Shown piece after piece: positions 22,766 to 35,680 of a stretch of 64,000 nt of DNA. Made by a program: the position numbers and the translations under genes. Numbering within the stretch: position 1 is the stretch's first letter; each line of letters opens with the position of its first letter. Source of the DNA: Enterobacter cloacae subsp. cloacae ATCC 13047 (GTDB lineage Bacteria; Pseudomonadota; Gammaproteobacteria; Enterobacterales; Enterobacteriaceae); assembly GCF_000025565.1 (NCBI RefSeq), contig NC_014121.1, positions 2,604,001-2,668,000 of the forward strand, given 5' to 3'. Under the pieces are notes generated by a model. The model saw only the letters and a program-made list of their open reading frames with translations, was not told the DNA's origin and ran no database searches.

Positions 22766-22771
22766 TCATTA

Positions 22772-23821
22772 TCATTCCGGGTCAGGAATACCCAGTTTGG
22801 TATTCAGGCGGCCACGGGATTTATTAAAAATCTTATTGCCGTTTTCACGTCCCGCACGACGGCGGCGCTGCTCCTCTTCCGGCAGCATGCTCTCTTCACT
22901 GCACAGTTCGCTACAGCAGCCGTTAAATTTCTCTGCGCACGCCGGGCACTGAATAAACAGCAGATGACAACCGTCATTTTTGCAGTTGGTGTGAGTATCG
23001 CACGGTGCGCCGCACTGGTGGCAATGGGCAATAACGTCTTCTGAAATACGCTCACCCATTCGCTCGTCAAAGACAAAGTTTTTACCGATAAAACGCACCG
23101 GTAACCCCTGCTCACGGGCACGGCGGGCATATTCGATGATACCGCCTTCGATATGCCAGACCTTATTAAATCCGTTATGTTTCATCCACGCGCTGGCTTT
23201 TTCGCAGCGAATACCACCGGTGCAGTACATAACGATTTTTTTATCTTTATGTTCCTGCATCATCTCAACCGCTTTCGGCAGTTGCTCGCGGAAGGTGTCG
23301 GCCGGGATTTCCATTGCGTTCTCGAAATGGCCCACTTCATATTCGTAGTGGTTACGCATATCGATGAATACCGCGTCCGGGTCATCAAGCATCGCATTGA
23401 CTTCCGCCGCCTTCAGGTATTCCCCCACGTCAGCCGGGTTGAAGGCCGGGTCGTCAATGCCGTCTGCCACGATGCGCTCACGCACTTTCATACGCAGCAC
23501 CCAGAATGATTTACCGTCATCGTCCAGGGCGATGTTCAGGCGTAAGCCGTTCAGCGCCGGATCGAAGCCGTAAAGAAAATCGCGGAAGGCGCTCACGTTG
23601 CTTTCCGGGATGCTGATCTGGGCGTTGATACCTTCACGCGCCAGATAGACGCGCCCAAAGACGTTCAGCGCAGTGAAGGCCTTATAGAGCTCATCGCGGG
23701 TCGCTTGCGGATCGTTGATCGTGAAGTATTTATAGAATGAGATGGTGGTGCGCGGTTCGGTTTCAGCCAACATACGCGCCTTCAACATCTCATTCGATAC
23801 GCGGTTGTGTAACACTGGCAT
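22772..23821 (-). CDS. trhO: tRNA uridine(34) hydroxylase TrhO (YceA)
   Basis: 349 residues from [13 protein letters not shown] (E. coli 350). An N-terminal ferredoxin-like domain is followed by a rhodanese domain with the catalytic Cys in [11 protein letters not shown] (about residue 180). A Cys-rich C-terminal zinc segment comes last ([14 protein letters not shown] and [16 protein letters not shown]). It makes 5-hydroxyuridine at tRNA position 34 in an oxygen-dependent reaction. Confidence 0.95.
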   Translation of the reverse strand: MPVLHNRVSNEMLKARMLAETEPRTTISFYKYFTINDPQATRDELYKAFTALNVFGRVYLAREGINAQISIPESNVSAFRDFLYGFDPALNGLRLNIALDDDGKSFWVLRMKVRERIVADGIDDPAFNPADVGEYLKAAEVNAMLDDPDAVFIDMRNHYEYEVGHFENAMEIPADTFREQLPKAVEMMQEHKDKKIVMYCTGGIRCEKASAWMKHNGFNKVWHIEGGIIEYARRAREQGLPVRFIGKNFVFDERMGERISEDVIAHCHQCGAPCDTHTNCKNDGCHLLFIQCPACAEKFNGCCSELCSEESMLPEEEQRRRRAGRENGNKIFNKSRGRLNTKLGIPDPE

Positions 23822-24044
23822 GGTGTACAAGTCCTGCAATCGTTATTGAGAAAGGAAAATCGGTCGGCATCATATAGCAAACAATAACAATTTACATCCA
23901 CACAATTTACGCTACATTTCTGTCAGCCTGAACTATGCGTCATAACATTTGCTGCATTAGCGCGCGTTTCGACATCAGACATTTTGGCTATGTAGTAAAA
24001 AATGAGACACTAAGACCTTCAGGACGTTAGAAAACAGGACCGAC

Positions 24045-24971
24045 ATGACCCAATTACCGAAATTTACCGTCACCCTTTTGCATCCTCGCTATTGGTTGAC
24101 CTGGCTTGGCATTGGCTTTTTATGGCTTCTGGTCCAACTCCCCTACCCGGTTATTTTCCGTCTGGGCAAAAGCCTGGGTCGTCTTGCGCAAATGTTTATG
24201 AAGCGTCGCGCCAGAATCGCCTACCGCAACCTTGAACTGTGCTTCCCGGACATGAGCGAGGCTGAACGTCATGACATGGTGACCAGGAATTTTGAGTCTG
24301 TCGGCATGGGGCTGATGGAAACAGGAATGGCGTGGTTCTGGCCGGACAAACGCATGGCGCGCTGGAGCGTCGTTGCCGGTACGGGGATGGAGCCGGTACA
24401 TTCGCTGCAGGCGAATCAGACGGGCGTGCTGCTGATTGGCGTACACTTTCTGACCCTGGAAATCGGCGCCCGTATGTTCGGTATGCAGGCGCCCGGCATT
24501 GGGGTTTATCGTCCAAACGACAACCCGGTTATCGATCTGATCCAAACCAATGGCCGTATGCGGTCCAACAAAAGCATGATCGACCGTAAGGATCTGAAGG
24601 GCATGATCCGCGCCCTCAAATCAGGTGAAGTGGTCTGGTATGCCCCCGATCACGACTACGGCCCGCAATCCAGCGTATTTGTTCCGTTCTTTGCCGTTGA
24701 CGAGGCGGCCACCACCACGGGCACCTGGATGCTGGCACGCATGTCCAAAGCCGCCATCGTCCCTTTTGTTCCGCGCCGCAAACCGGATGGTTCGGGTTAC
24801 GAATTGATTATGCTGGAGCCCGAACTGGCGCCTCCACTGGATGATGCTGAGACCACCGCACGCTGGATGAACGGCATTGTCGAGAAATGCATTATGCTCG
24901 CACCGGAGCAGTACATGTGGCTGCACCGCCGCTTTAAAACGCGGCCAGAAGGCACGCCGTCCCGCTATTAA
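24045..24971 (+). CDS. lpxL: Lipid A lauroyltransferase LpxL (HtrB)
   Basis: 308 residues (E. coli 306). One N-terminal membrane span ([22 protein letters not shown]) and the acyltransferase HX4E motif in [14 protein letters not shown]. The C-terminus [17 protein letters not shown] is typical. It adds laurate to Kdo2-lipid IVA at the inner membrane. A terminator follows at 24980. Confidence 0.97.
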   Translation: MTQLPKFTVTLLHPRYWLTWLGIGFLWLLVQLPYPVIFRLGKSLGRLAQMFMKRRARIAYRNLELCFPDMSEAERHDMVTRNFESVGMGLMETGMAWFWPDKRMARWSVVAGTGMEPVHSLQANQTGVLLIGVHFLTLEIGARMFGMQAPGIGVYRPNDNPVIDLIQTNGRMRSNKSMIDRKDLKGMIRALKSGEVVWYAPDHDYGPQSSVFVPFFAVDEAATTTGTWMLARMSKAAIVPFVPRRKPDGSGYELIMLEPELAPPLDDAETTARWMNGIVEKCIMLAPEQYMWLHRRFKTRPEGTPSRY

Positions 24972-24979
24972 TTCCCCCT

Positions 24980-25006
24980 GCGGCCCTTTGGGCCGCTCCC
25001 TGTTTT
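24980..25006 (+). terminator. Terminator of lpxL
   Basis: GCGGCCC, loop TTT, GGGCCGC, then TCCCTGTTTT, 9 bp after the lpxL stop. Confidence 0.85.
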
Positions 25007-25113
25007 AGCTTTAAAAGCTCTCCCTCATTGCGGCAATCATAACCCAGGCGCATAATTAGCAGGCTTATTACTTCATGCCTTACGGTGCGCTGCACCTCAT
25101 TATGCGGATTGTT

Positions 25114-26331
25114 ATGTCACCCTCAGATGCCCCCATAAACTGGAAACGTAACCTTACGGTTGCCTGGCTTGGCTGTTTTCTTACCGGCGCGGCGTTTAGC
25201 CTCGTGATGCCCTTTCTGCCCCTGTACGTTGAACAACTGGGCGTGACGGGCCACAGTGCGCTCAATATGTGGTCTGGTCTGGTGTTCAGCATCACTTTCC
25301 TCTTCTCCGCCATTGCTTCGCCGTTCTGGGGCGGCCTTGCCGACCGTAAAGGGCGTAAAATCATGCTGCTGCGCTCGGCGCTGGGAATGGCCATCATCAT
25401 GGCGTTAATGGGTGTGGCGCAGAACGTCTGGCAGTTTCTGATTTTGCGCGCGCTACTTGGCCTGCTGGGAGGATTTATTCCCAACGCGAATGCGCTGATC
25501 GCCACCCAGATCCCGCGTCATAAAAGCGGCTGGGCGCTCGGGACGCTCTCAACCGGAGGCGTCAGCGGCGCCTTGCTGGGGCCTCTGGCGGGCGGCTTGC
25601 TGGCGGACAGCTATGGCCTGCGCCCGGTATTTTTCATTACTGCCAGCGTGTTGTTCCTCTGCTTTATCGTTACGCTGATCTGCATTCGTGAAAACTTCAC
25701 CCCCGTCGCCAAAAAAGAGATGCTCCACGCACGGGATGTGCTGGCTTCACTCAAAAACCCCAGACTGGTACTGAGCCTGTTCGTGACGACACTCATTATT
25801 CAGGTCGCGACCGGTTCGATTGCCCCTATTCTGACGCTGTACGTTCGCGATCTGGCAGGTAACGTGAGCAACATTGCGTTTATCAGCGGGCTGATTGCCT
25901 CCGTACCCGGCGTGGCGGCGCTGCTTAGCGCCCCGAGGTTAGGGAAACTGGGAGACCGTGTCGGCCCGGAAAAGATCCTGATTTGTGCGCTGGTGATCTC
26001 CGTGCTGCTGCTCATTCCCATGTCGATGGTGCAATCACCCTGGCAGCTGGGCGTTCTGCGCTTTTTGCTGGGTGCCGCCGACGGGGCGTTACTGCCCGCC
26101 GTTCAGACCCTGCTGGTTTACAACTCTACGAACCAGATCGCCGGGCGTATCTTCAGCTACAACCAGTCATTTCGCGACATCGGCAACGTTACCGGCCCGC
26201 TGGTGGGGGCCGGGATCTCCGCCAGCTTCGGTTTTCGCGCCGTATTTATCGTCACGGCGGGCGTAGTACTGTTTAATGCGGTTTACTCGTGGTTCAGTTT
26301 ATCCCGGACATTACGGCCGGTGGCGGAATAA
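25114..26331 (+). CDS. mdtG: MFS multidrug exporter MdtG
   Basis: 405 residues from [21 protein letters not shown] (E. coli 408); in-frame ATGs upstream at 25075 and 25102 lack family similarity. Twelve spans; MFS motif A in [15 protein letters not shown]. In E. coli it is a mar/sox/rob-regulated exporter giving fosfomycin and deoxycholate tolerance. msyB would be the next gene, but its start is now separated from its body by a mobile-element scar. Confidence 0.95.
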   Translation: MSPSDAPINWKRNLTVAWLGCFLTGAAFSLVMPFLPLYVEQLGVTGHSALNMWSGLVFSITFLFSAIASPFWGGLADRKGRKIMLLRSALGMAIIMALMGVAQNVWQFLILRALLGLLGGFIPNANALIATQIPRHKSGWALGTLSTGGVSGALLGPLAGGLLADSYGLRPVFFITASVLFLCFIVTLICIRENFTPVAKKEMLHARDVLASLKNPRLVLSLFVTTLIIQVATGSIAPILTLYVRDLAGNVSNIAFISGLIASVPGVAALLSAPRLGKLGDRVGPEKILICALVISVLLLIPMSMVQSPWQLGVLRFLLGAADGALLPAVQTLLVYNSTNQIAGRIFSYNQSFRDIGNVTGPLVGAGISASFGFRAVFIVTAGVVLFNAVYSWFSLSRTLRPVAE

Positions 26332-26428
26332 GACAAATACGTGACGGCTTATTTTCGCATTCATACTTGCAGAATCAGATATTCAGCTATTCTTTCCCTG
26401 AAACCTTCTGGAAAACAGGGAGACACCA

Positions 26429-26461
26429 ATGACCATGTACGCCACGCTGGAAGCATCGTAA
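26429..26461 (+). pseudogene. Orphaned native 5' end of msyB
   Basis: An ATG with a good AGGGAG ribosome site encodes MTMYATLEAS then stop. The first eight residues, MTMYATLE, equal the start of E. coli MsyB (MTMYATLEEAIDAA). After ACGCTGGAAG (26444-26453) the sequence departs from msyB. The rest of msyB resumes at 28530 after the same ten bases. This is the native promoter side of a gene split by integration. Confidence 0.85.
26440..26457. other. Left attachment-site remnant (attL-like) in msyB codons 5-9
   Basis: The shared core ACGCTGGAAG (26444-26453) is preceded by native msyB sequence (ATGACCATGTACGCC) and followed by foreign AT-rich sequence. The partner site is at 28526-28543. Short cores flanked by unlike arms are usual for serine integrases. 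Confidence 0.72.
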
Positions 26462-26679
26462 AGTAAAATACATACATAATTGTACCATTACATTATCCGG
26501 TCATAAGTACGTACTTTAGCCTTTGGCTTTATCAGTCCGTCCTGTCAGAATCCCCGGGTTCGTTTTAAACACGCATAGCCTATAACCTTAGACTTCATAC
26601 GCCATTGAAAGATCCTTATAAGGGGTGTATATTCTCACAAGCTGTTCATCCAAACAGTACGCAAAGATAAGGAAATGTA
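26462..26679. other. Left arm of the island remnant; no gene seen
   Basis: 218 bp of AT-rich sequence between the attL-like core and the truncated gene at 26680. No credible reading frame or RNA gene was found. It presumably holds the promoter of the truncated gene. Confidence 0.5.
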
Positions 26680-26793
26680 ATGGCAGATAATTCAGAATCT
26701 TTTGCAACAATAGAACAAATCACCTCACGCCCAAATTTTTCTTCCGATGTAGAAATTACTGTTAAAAGTTTTCGTTCTCTTGTAGGACGCTGA
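26680..26793 (+). pseudogene. Truncated unknown island gene (first 37 codons)
   Basis: An ATG with AAGGAAAT ahead of it opens a frame beginning MADNSESFATIEQITSRPNF. It runs to the IS boundary at 26790 and stops at once on the TGA that begins the IS inverted repeat. The peptide is not recognised. The A+T-rich composition differs from the neighbouring mdtG and opg genes. It is the 5' end of a cargo gene whose remainder is lost. Confidence 0.7.
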
Positions 26794-26861
26794 CCTGCTC
26801 CCCGTTGATTAGTACACCCCGATGTTAGTAATGTCTTCATAAGCCACATGAGGACATCCCC

Positions 26862-27125
26862 ATGAAGAAGCGTTTTTCCGACGAACAGATCATCAGTATT
26901 CTCCGCGAAGCCGAAGCTGGGGTACCCGCCCGTGAACTCTGCCGCAAGCATGCCATTTCCGATGCCACGTTTTACACCTGGCGTAAGAAGTATGGCGGTA
27001 TGGAGGTGCCTGAAGTTAAGCGCCTGAAGTCGCTTGAGGAAGAGAACGCCAGACTCAAGAAGCTGCTTGCCGAAGCCATGCTGGATAAAGAGGCGCTTCA
27101 GGTGGCTCTTGGGCGAAAGTACTGA
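26862..27125 (+). CDS. IS3-family transposase OrfA
   Basis: 87 residues. A helix-turn-helix DNA-binding domain ([42 protein letters not shown]) is followed by a leucine-zipper-like segment ([25 protein letters not shown]), the standard IS3 OrfA plan. It recognises the IS ends and is the N-terminal part of the OrfAB transposase. Confidence 0.93.
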   Translation: MKKRFSDEQIISILREAEAGVPARELCRKHAISDATFYTWRKKYGGMEVPEVKRLKSLEEENARLKKLLAEAMLDKEALQVALGRKY

Positions 27126-27982
27126 CGACAGACCAGAAGCGGGAAGCCGTGATGTTGATGTGTGATGCGACCGGTCTGTCGCAACGTCGTGCCTGCAGGC
27201 TTACAGGTTTATCCCTGTCGACCTGCCGCTATGAGGCTCACCGTCCGGCTGCTGATGCGCATTTATCAGGGCGCATCACTGAGCTGGCACTGGAGCGCAG
27301 GCGTTTTGGCTACCGTCGTATTTGGCAGTTGCTGCGCCGTGAAGGGCTTCATGTTAATCATAAGCGCGTGTACCGGCTTTATCACCTCAGTGGCCTGGGC
27401 GTAAAACGCAGAAGACGTCGTAAAGGGCTGGCAACAGAACGTCTGCCGCTGCTCCGTCCGGCGGCGCCCAATCTGACCTGGTCGATGGATTTCGTCATGG
27501 ACGCACTTTCCACCGGTCGCAGGATCAAGTGTCTTACCTGCGTCGATGATTTCACAAAGGAATGCCTGACGGTCACTGTTGCCTTTGGGATTTCAGGCGT
27601 TCAGGTCACGCGTATTCTGGACAGCATTGCACTGTTTCGAGGCTATCCGGCGACGATAAGAACTGACCAGGGGCCGGAGTTCACTTGCCGTGCACTGGAT
27701 CAATGGGCCTTTGAGCATGGTGTTGAGTTGCGCTTAATCCAGCCGGGCAAGCCAACGCAGAACGGATTTATTGAGAGCTTTAACGGACGATTTCGCGATG
27801 AATGTTTGAATGAGCACTGGTTCAGCGATATCGTTCATGCCAGGAAAATTATTAATGACTGGCGGCAGGATTATAACGAATGCCGCCCGCACTCCACGCT
27901 GAATTATCAGACACCGTCTGAATTTGCAGCGGGCTGGAGAAAGGGTCATTCTGAGAATGAAGATTCCGACGTTACTAACTGA
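27116..27982 (+). CDS. IS3-family transposase OrfB (DDE integrase domain)
   Basis: The frame lies -1 relative to orfA and overlaps its end; the GCGAAAG region near 27113-27119 is the likely slip site. An internal GTG-ATG start at 27149-27154 is also possible (277 residues). An HTH_21-type N-terminal part is followed by the rve catalytic core. The DDE triad is visible in [19 protein letters not shown] and [15 protein letters not shown]. All catalytic residues are present and the frame is intact, so the element may still be active. Confidence 0.92.
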   Translation, partial: KVLTTDQKREAVMLMCDATGLSQRRACRLTGLSLSTCRYEAHRPAADAHLSGRITELALERRRFGYRRIWQLLRREGLHVNHKRVYRLYHLSGLGVKRRRRRKGLATERLPLLRPAAPNLTWSMDFVMDALSTGRRIKCLTCVDDFTKECLTVTVAFGISGVQVTRILDSIALFRGYPATIRTDQGPEFTCRALDQWAFEHGVELRLIQPGKPTQNGFIESFNGRFRDECLNEHWFSDIVHARKIINDWRQDYNECRPHSTLNYQTPSEFAAGWRKGHSENEDSDVTN

Positions 27983-28011
27983 GTGTTGTATCTAATCGTG
28001 GGGGCAGGTCA

Positions 28012-28453
28012 CACGTTCAATACTTGTGGATAATGCAGATAACTTGTGATCGAGCTTATAGCTGTAGATTTGCCCCGTTTCAACTTCAACAATATCAATG
28101 TTACGTTTGATCAGGAAAGTAAACTCATCAATTGCATCATAGCCCTGCTTCCTGGAAAACCTGTCAACACTCTCAATCAGCAAACAACCTTCAGTAATTT
28201 CTCCTGATCTTACACGTTCCTTGAACCGCCCCAATGATCCCTTCGTGAAGTTGTGTCCGGCGTAACCTGACAAGCCTTTATCACTTTCCAGTACTTCATG
28301 ATGGCTTGGATCAAGCTGATACCCTAATTCAGCGGGTAGTTTAGCGTTTTCGAGGAAGTCTAATACTGTACTAATCTGGCGATCTAAGCCAAAAGCATCA
28401 ACCTGCTGCAAGCTCGATACCCTACTATAGATGTAGGCTTTGACAGTTCGCAT
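28012..28453 (-). pseudogene. Serine recombinase (island integrase), N-terminal ~147 residues, truncated by IS
   Basis: Starting MRTVKAYIYSRVSSLQQVD, this is the resolvase/invertase catalytic domain. YSRVSS holds the nucleophile (Ser13 by alignment to Tn3 resolvase) and ESVDRFSR is the conserved DRxxR-type active-site patch. The frame runs into the IS at 28011 and stops 6 codons later; the DNA-binding C-terminus is missing. Its start is 47 bp from the new msyB start, i.e. at the very edge of the element, where integrase genes usually lie. It is the probable agent that split msyB. Confidence 0.85.
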
Positions 28454-28468
28454 TCATGCACCTATACA
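28440..28468 (+). promoter_or_regulatory. Element-borne sigma70 promoter reading into msyB
   Basis: TTGACA (28440-28445), a 17-bp spacer and TATACA (28463-28468) form a near-consensus promoter. It points out of the element toward the msyB start at 28500, with GAGGA 7 bp before that ATG. It overlaps the 5' end of the recombinase gene on the other strand. Confidence 0.75.
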
Positions 28469-28499
28469 TTTGATAAACATAATCATTGAGGAACTCATT

Positions 28500-28889
28500 A
28501 TGTCCGATAAAGAATATGTATTCTATAGTACGCTGGAAGAAGCTATTGATGCCGCTCGTGAAGAGTTCCTCGCCGATAACCCCGGCGTTGATGAAGAAGA
28601 TGCGGACGTGCAACAACTCAATATCCAAAAGTATGTCCTTCAGGACGGAGATATTATGTGGCAGGCCGAATTCTTTGCTGACGAAGGTGAAGAAGGCGAA
28701 TGTTTGCCGATCCTGAGCGGTGAAGGAGCTCAGGCCGTCTTTGATGGTGACTATGACGAAATTGAGTTGCGTCAGGAGTGGCTGGAAGAGAACACCCTGC
28801 ACGAGTGGGATGAGGGTGAATTTCAGCTCGAGCCACCGCTGGATACGGAAGAAGGTCAAACCGCAGCTGACGAATGGGACGAGCGTTAA
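28500..28889 (+). CDS. msyB: Acidic protein MsyB with a replaced N-terminus
   Basis: 129 residues (E. coli 124), very acidic, ending GEFQLEPPLDTEEGQTAADEWDER as in MsyB. From TLEEAIDAAREEFLADNPG onward it matches the family, but the first ten residues, MSDKEYVFYS, replace the native MTMYA. The foreign start, ribosome site (GAGGA) and promoter come from the integrated element. In E. coli MsyB was found as a multicopy suppressor of secY and secA mutants; its direct role is unclear. Codons from 28540 onward are native. Confidence 0.9.
   Translation: MSDKEYVFYSTLEEAIDAAREEFLADNPGVDEEDADVQQLNIQKYVLQDGDIMWQAEFFADEGEEGECLPILSGEGAQAVFDGDYDEIELRQEWLEENTLHEWDEGEFQLEPPLDTEEGQTAADEWDER
28526..28543. other. 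Right attachment-site remnant (attR-like) in msyB
   Basis: ACGCTGGAAG at 28530-28539 repeats the core at 26444-26453. To its left is element sequence (the new start codons), to its right the native msyB sequence AAGCTATTGATGCC. Joining the left native arm to this right arm restores MTMYATLEEAIDAA in frame. Confidence 0.75.
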
Positions 28890-28895
28890 TTACCG

Positions 28896-29123
28896 CTACT
28901 CATAGGGGCCGTGGCTGGCATCGATGGGCAACAACAGCGTATCGAAAATCAGCGAGAACGGCAGATCGAGCACTGTCAGGTAGCGCCATGCGGAATCCCG
29001 GACATCCCATTTCACGCCCGGATAGTACTGATTCCCGTGGCCCTGCCCCGGAATGGTGCGACTGATGATGCTGCCGCAGCCGCTCAGCAGACATGCCATC
29101 ATGACGACGATGATTATTTTCAT
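28896..29123 (-). CDS. yceK: YceK lipoprotein (DUF1375)
   Basis: 75 residues with a signal peptide and lipobox (LLSGC) giving Cys16, then GSIISRTIPGQGHGNQYYPGVKWD. The length and C-terminus ending in LPIDASHGPYE match E. coli YceK. Function unknown. It converges on msyB with a 6-bp gap. Confidence 0.93.
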   Translation of the reverse strand: MKIIIVVMMACLLSGCGSIISRTIPGQGHGNQYYPGVKWDVRDSAWRYLTVLDLPFSLIFDTLLLPIDASHGPYE

Positions 29124-29132
29124 CCGTTACCT

Positions 29133-29166
29133 CTAAAAAAATACCGGCGTTTAAGCCGGTATTTTA
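29133..29166. terminator. Terminator after opgGH
   Basis: ATACCGGC (about 29139-29146), loop GTTTAA, GCCGGTAT (about 29153-29160), flanked by an A-run on one side and T-rich sequence on the other, so it can act in both directions. On the minus strand it lies downstream of opgH. Confidence 0.75.
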
Positions 29167-29169
29167 TCT

Positions 29170-29195
29170 GGCGGGTGGCACATTGCTTACCCGCC
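29170..29195. repeat. REP-like palindrome
   Basis: GGCGGGT (29170-29176) pairs with ACCCGCC (29189-29195), with a GGCACATTGCTT centre: the common enterobacterial REP form. It sits between opgH and its terminator. Confidence 0.7.
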
Positions 29196-29207
29196 CTACG
29201 TTGCCAC

Positions 29208-33342
<4,135 letters not shown>

Positions 33343-33537
33343 TCAGGCAATCCGACAACATTATCACCGCTTTGTTCAGCTCGCTGGCTCAGGGATTAAG
33401 CAAATGAAAGAACCCGCTTTTCACTTTGCGTGCTTATCCTGGAGACAGGGTGTCGGTCTTGGTGTAGGGTTGGCTTCGAATGTAACCATTATGAGTCTTA
33501 GGGATAAGGCGAAAAGTCTGAGAATGCACAAAGTTAT

Positions 33538-34677
33538 ATGAGCACAACACCTGTAGAACGTGAATACTTCCTCGACTCGATCCGGGCATGGCTGATGCTA
33601 TTGGGGATCCCCTTCCACATTTCACTGATTTACTCCAGCCACACCTGGCATGTTAATAGTCAAATGCCCTCCTGGTGGCTGACGCTGTTTAATGACTTTA
33701 TTCACGCCTTCCGCATGCAGGTGTTTTTTGTCATTTCAGGTTATTTCTCTTATATGCTGTTTCTGCGCTACCCCATCAAGCGCTGGTGGAAAGTGCGCGT
33801 GGAGCGCGTCGGCATTCCGATGCTCACCGCCATTCCTCTGCTGACGTTGCCGCAGTTCATCATGTTGCAGTACGTAAAGGGTAAAGCGGAGAACTGGCCT
33901 AATCTGTCGCTGTACGAAAAATACAACACCCTGGTTTGGGAGCTGGTGTCCCACCTCTGGTTCCTGCTGGTGCTGGTGGTCCTTACCACGGTCAGCGTGT
34001 TGATTTTTAGCCGCTTTCGCCGCCATTTAAGCGACAAAGCTAACGCCTTTTTCGCCAGTATCACCCTGGGAAAACTGTCGCTGCTCTTTTTGCTGCTGGG
34101 CATCGCCTATGCGGCAGTGCGACGGACGCTGTTTATTGTCTATCCGCCGATTCTGAGCGACGGATTATTCAATTTTGTGGTGATGCAGTCGCTGTTCTAC
34201 ATCCCCTTCTTTTTAATCGGGGCGCTGGCCTTTATTTATCCGAAGCTTAAGTCGCTGTTTACGACGCCCTCACCGTGGTGTGCTTTTGGTGCCGCCATCG
34301 CGTTTGCGGCCTATCTTTTAAATCAGCGCTACGGCAGCGGCGATGCGTGGATGTATGAAACCGAGAGCGTCATTACCATGCTGCTGGGCCTGTGGATGGT
34401 GAATGTGGTCTTTGCGCTGGGCCACCGACTGCTTAATTTTAAGTCCAGCCGCGTGACCTATTTCGTCAATGCTTCGCTGTTTATCTATCTGGTGCACCAC
34501 CCTCTGACGTTGTTCTTCGGGGCCTATATCACACCGCATATCGCCTCCAACACGCTGGGCTTCTTTACCGGGCTGGTCTTTGTGATTGGAATCGCCATCG
34601 TGCTTTACGAAATCCACCTGCGGATACCGCTTCTGCGTTTCCTTTTCTCCGGGAAACCGCAGGTAAGAGCATCATAA
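33538..34677 (+). CDS. opgC: Glucan succinyltransferase OpgC
   Basis: 379 residues (E. coli 385) with about ten membrane spans. It belongs to the acyltransferase-3 family: [30 protein letters not shown] holds the conserved early His (FHIS). It decorates periplasmic glucans with succinyl groups, which makes them anionic. Divergent from opgGH. Confidence 0.95.
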   Translation: MSTTPVEREYFLDSIRAWLMLLGIPFHISLIYSSHTWHVNSQMPSWWLTLFNDFIHAFRMQVFFVISGYFSYMLFLRYPIKRWWKVRVERVGIPMLTAIPLLTLPQFIMLQYVKGKAENWPNLSLYEKYNTLVWELVSHLWFLLVLVVLTTVSVLIFSRFRRHLSDKANAFFASITLGKLSLLFLLLGIAYAAVRRTLFIVYPPILSDGLFNFVVMQSLFYIPFFLIGALAFIYPKLKSLFTTPSPWCAFGAAIAFAAYLLNQRYGSGDAWMYETESVITMLLGLWMVNVVFALGHRLLNFKSSRVTYFVNASLFIYLVHHPLTLFFGAYITPHIASNTLGFFTGLVFVIGIAIVLYEIHLRIPLLRFLFSGKPQVRAS

Positions 34678-34679
34678 AA

Positions 34680-34706
34680 AAACGCGGCGCACTCAGTGCG
34701 CCGCGT
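34680..34706. terminator. Bidirectional terminator between opgC and ymdB
   Basis: ACGCGGCGCAC, loop TCA, GTGCGCCGCGT, with an A-run on the left (serving ymdB on minus) and GTGTTT on the right. Confidence 0.85.
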
Positions 34707-34711
34707 GTGTT

Positions 34712-35254
34712 TCAGATCTCTAATTCCTGTCCGCGCTGGGTCAACAGCCGCTGATAAAGATGCAGTGTCTCCTCATCGAAACAGACAAATGTCACTTTTT
34801 CGGGCATCGGTTTAAGCGACAGGTAACGATACACGGTGTCTACCGCAATCGTCGCTGCGGCAGCTTTCGGATAGCCATACACTCCGGTGCTGATGGCCGG
34901 AAACGCCATGGTTTTATAGCCATTATCAGCGGCCAGACGCAGGCAGTTTCGGTAGGCCTCTTCGAGGATACTCGCCTCATGCCGATCGCCGCCATGCCAT
35001 ATTGGCCCCACGGCATGAATCACCGCTTTCGCGGGAAGATCGCCCGCAAGCGTAATAACGGCATGACCCGGTGGGCACTCCCCCTGTTGCTGACGCACAG
35101 TCTTGCAGGCTTCCAGCAGTTGCGGTCCGGCAGCCCGGTGGATAGCGCCATCCACGCCACCGCCGCCCATCAGTGACGGATTGGCTGCATTGACGATCAC
35201 ATCAACGTGCATCGTCGTGATATCGCCATGAATAACGTCAATTTGCGGTTTCAT
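34712..35254 (-). CDS. ymdB: O-acetyl-ADP-ribose deacetylase / macrodomain protein YmdB
   Basis: 180 residues. The macrodomain signature is clear: [25 protein letters not shown] near the N-terminus and [18 protein letters not shown] at about residue 120. It hydrolyses O-acetyl-ADP-ribose; in E. coli it also inhibits RNase III and influences biofilm formation, which fits its place beside the curli genes. Confidence 0.95.
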   Translation of the reverse strand: MKPQIDVIHGDITTMHVDVIVNAANPSLMGGGGVDGAIHRAAGPQLLEACKTVRQQQGECPPGHAVITLAGDLPAKAVIHAVGPIWHGGDRHEASILEEAYRNCLRLAADNGYKTMAFPAISTGVYGYPKAAAATIAVDTVYRYLSLKPMPEKVTFVCFDEETLHLYQRLLTQRGQELEI

Positions 35255-35321
35255 AAATACCCTCTGCTTCCCGCCATTTTCTTAAGTGTATCGCAGAGGT
35301 ACCCGAGAGAAAAAACTATCG

Positions 35322-35353
35322 GGAAAAACCTCTTCCGCCGTAAAGCGGAAGAG
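35322..35353 (-). terminator. Terminator downstream of ymdA
   Basis: CTCTTCCGC, loop CGTAAA, GCGGAAGAG lies 7 bp beyond the ymdA stop; on the minus strand it is followed by GGTTTTTCC. Confidence 0.75.
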
Positions 35354-35359
35354 CACACA

Positions 35360-35680
35360 TCAGCGGTACTGAATTTGTACCACCGCGAGCGTTTTTTCAG
35401 GATTGAGGTACTTCATGCTGAGGGTGGCGAGGCTGGTATCGGTCACATGGCCATTAAGTGCATCTTCATAACTGACCATGCGCGTATGAATCCGGTTATT
35501 TTCCGGGCATGACAACGCAAACTGCCGCGTTTGTGCAGTCACTTCACAGGGGTCGGCGACAATCGCGCCGCGAAAATGAATGACCCCACCCTCAACAACC
35601 GTCGCCGCAAAAACCGGGGTTACAAAAAGAGAAATGAGCAGACTAAAACCAGAAGCGAGTTGAGCGATATATTTGGTCAC
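35360..35680 (-). CDS. ymdA: Small exported fimbrial-subunit-like protein (YmdA position)
   Basis: 106 residues from a GTG (35678-35680) preceded by GAGGAG; the frame is open upstream to 35731 without a good ribosome site. A signal peptide is followed by TVVEGGVIHFRGAIVADPCEV, which is the N-terminal strand of type 1 pilin subunits, with two Cys (in DPCEV and LSCPE) for the usual pilin disulfide. It is shorter than a true pilin. Length and place match E. coli YmdA, on which the symbol rests. Role unknown. Confidence 0.72.
   Translation of the reverse strand: MTKYIAQLASGFSLLISLFVTPVFAATVVEGGVIHFRGAIVADPCEVTAQTRQFALSCPENNRIHTRMVSYEDALNGHVTDTSLATLSMKYLNPEKTLAVVQIQYR

Larger units (their letters stand above)
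26791..28011 (+). mobile_element. IS3-family (IS407-group-like) insertion sequence, 1221 bp
   Basis: Imperfect terminal inverted repeats begin TGACCTGCTCCCC on the left (from 26791) and, read inward from the right (to 28011), TGACCTGCCCCCA. Between them are two overlapping-phase frames typical of IS3 elements (orfA 26862-27125, orfB to 27982). The four bases outside the ends are ACGC on the left and CACG on the right, so there is no target duplication. The element breaks an island gene on the left and a serine recombinase on the right, so it probably caused a deletion. Confidence 0.9.

Noticed and set aside
26787..28015. Possible 4-bp target duplication of the IS
   Set aside because: Flanks read ACGC and CACG; three-base and five-base readings do not match either.
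28425..28859. 144-residue minus-strand frame opposite msyB
   Set aside because: Shadow of msyB caused by its acidic codon bias; no start signal.
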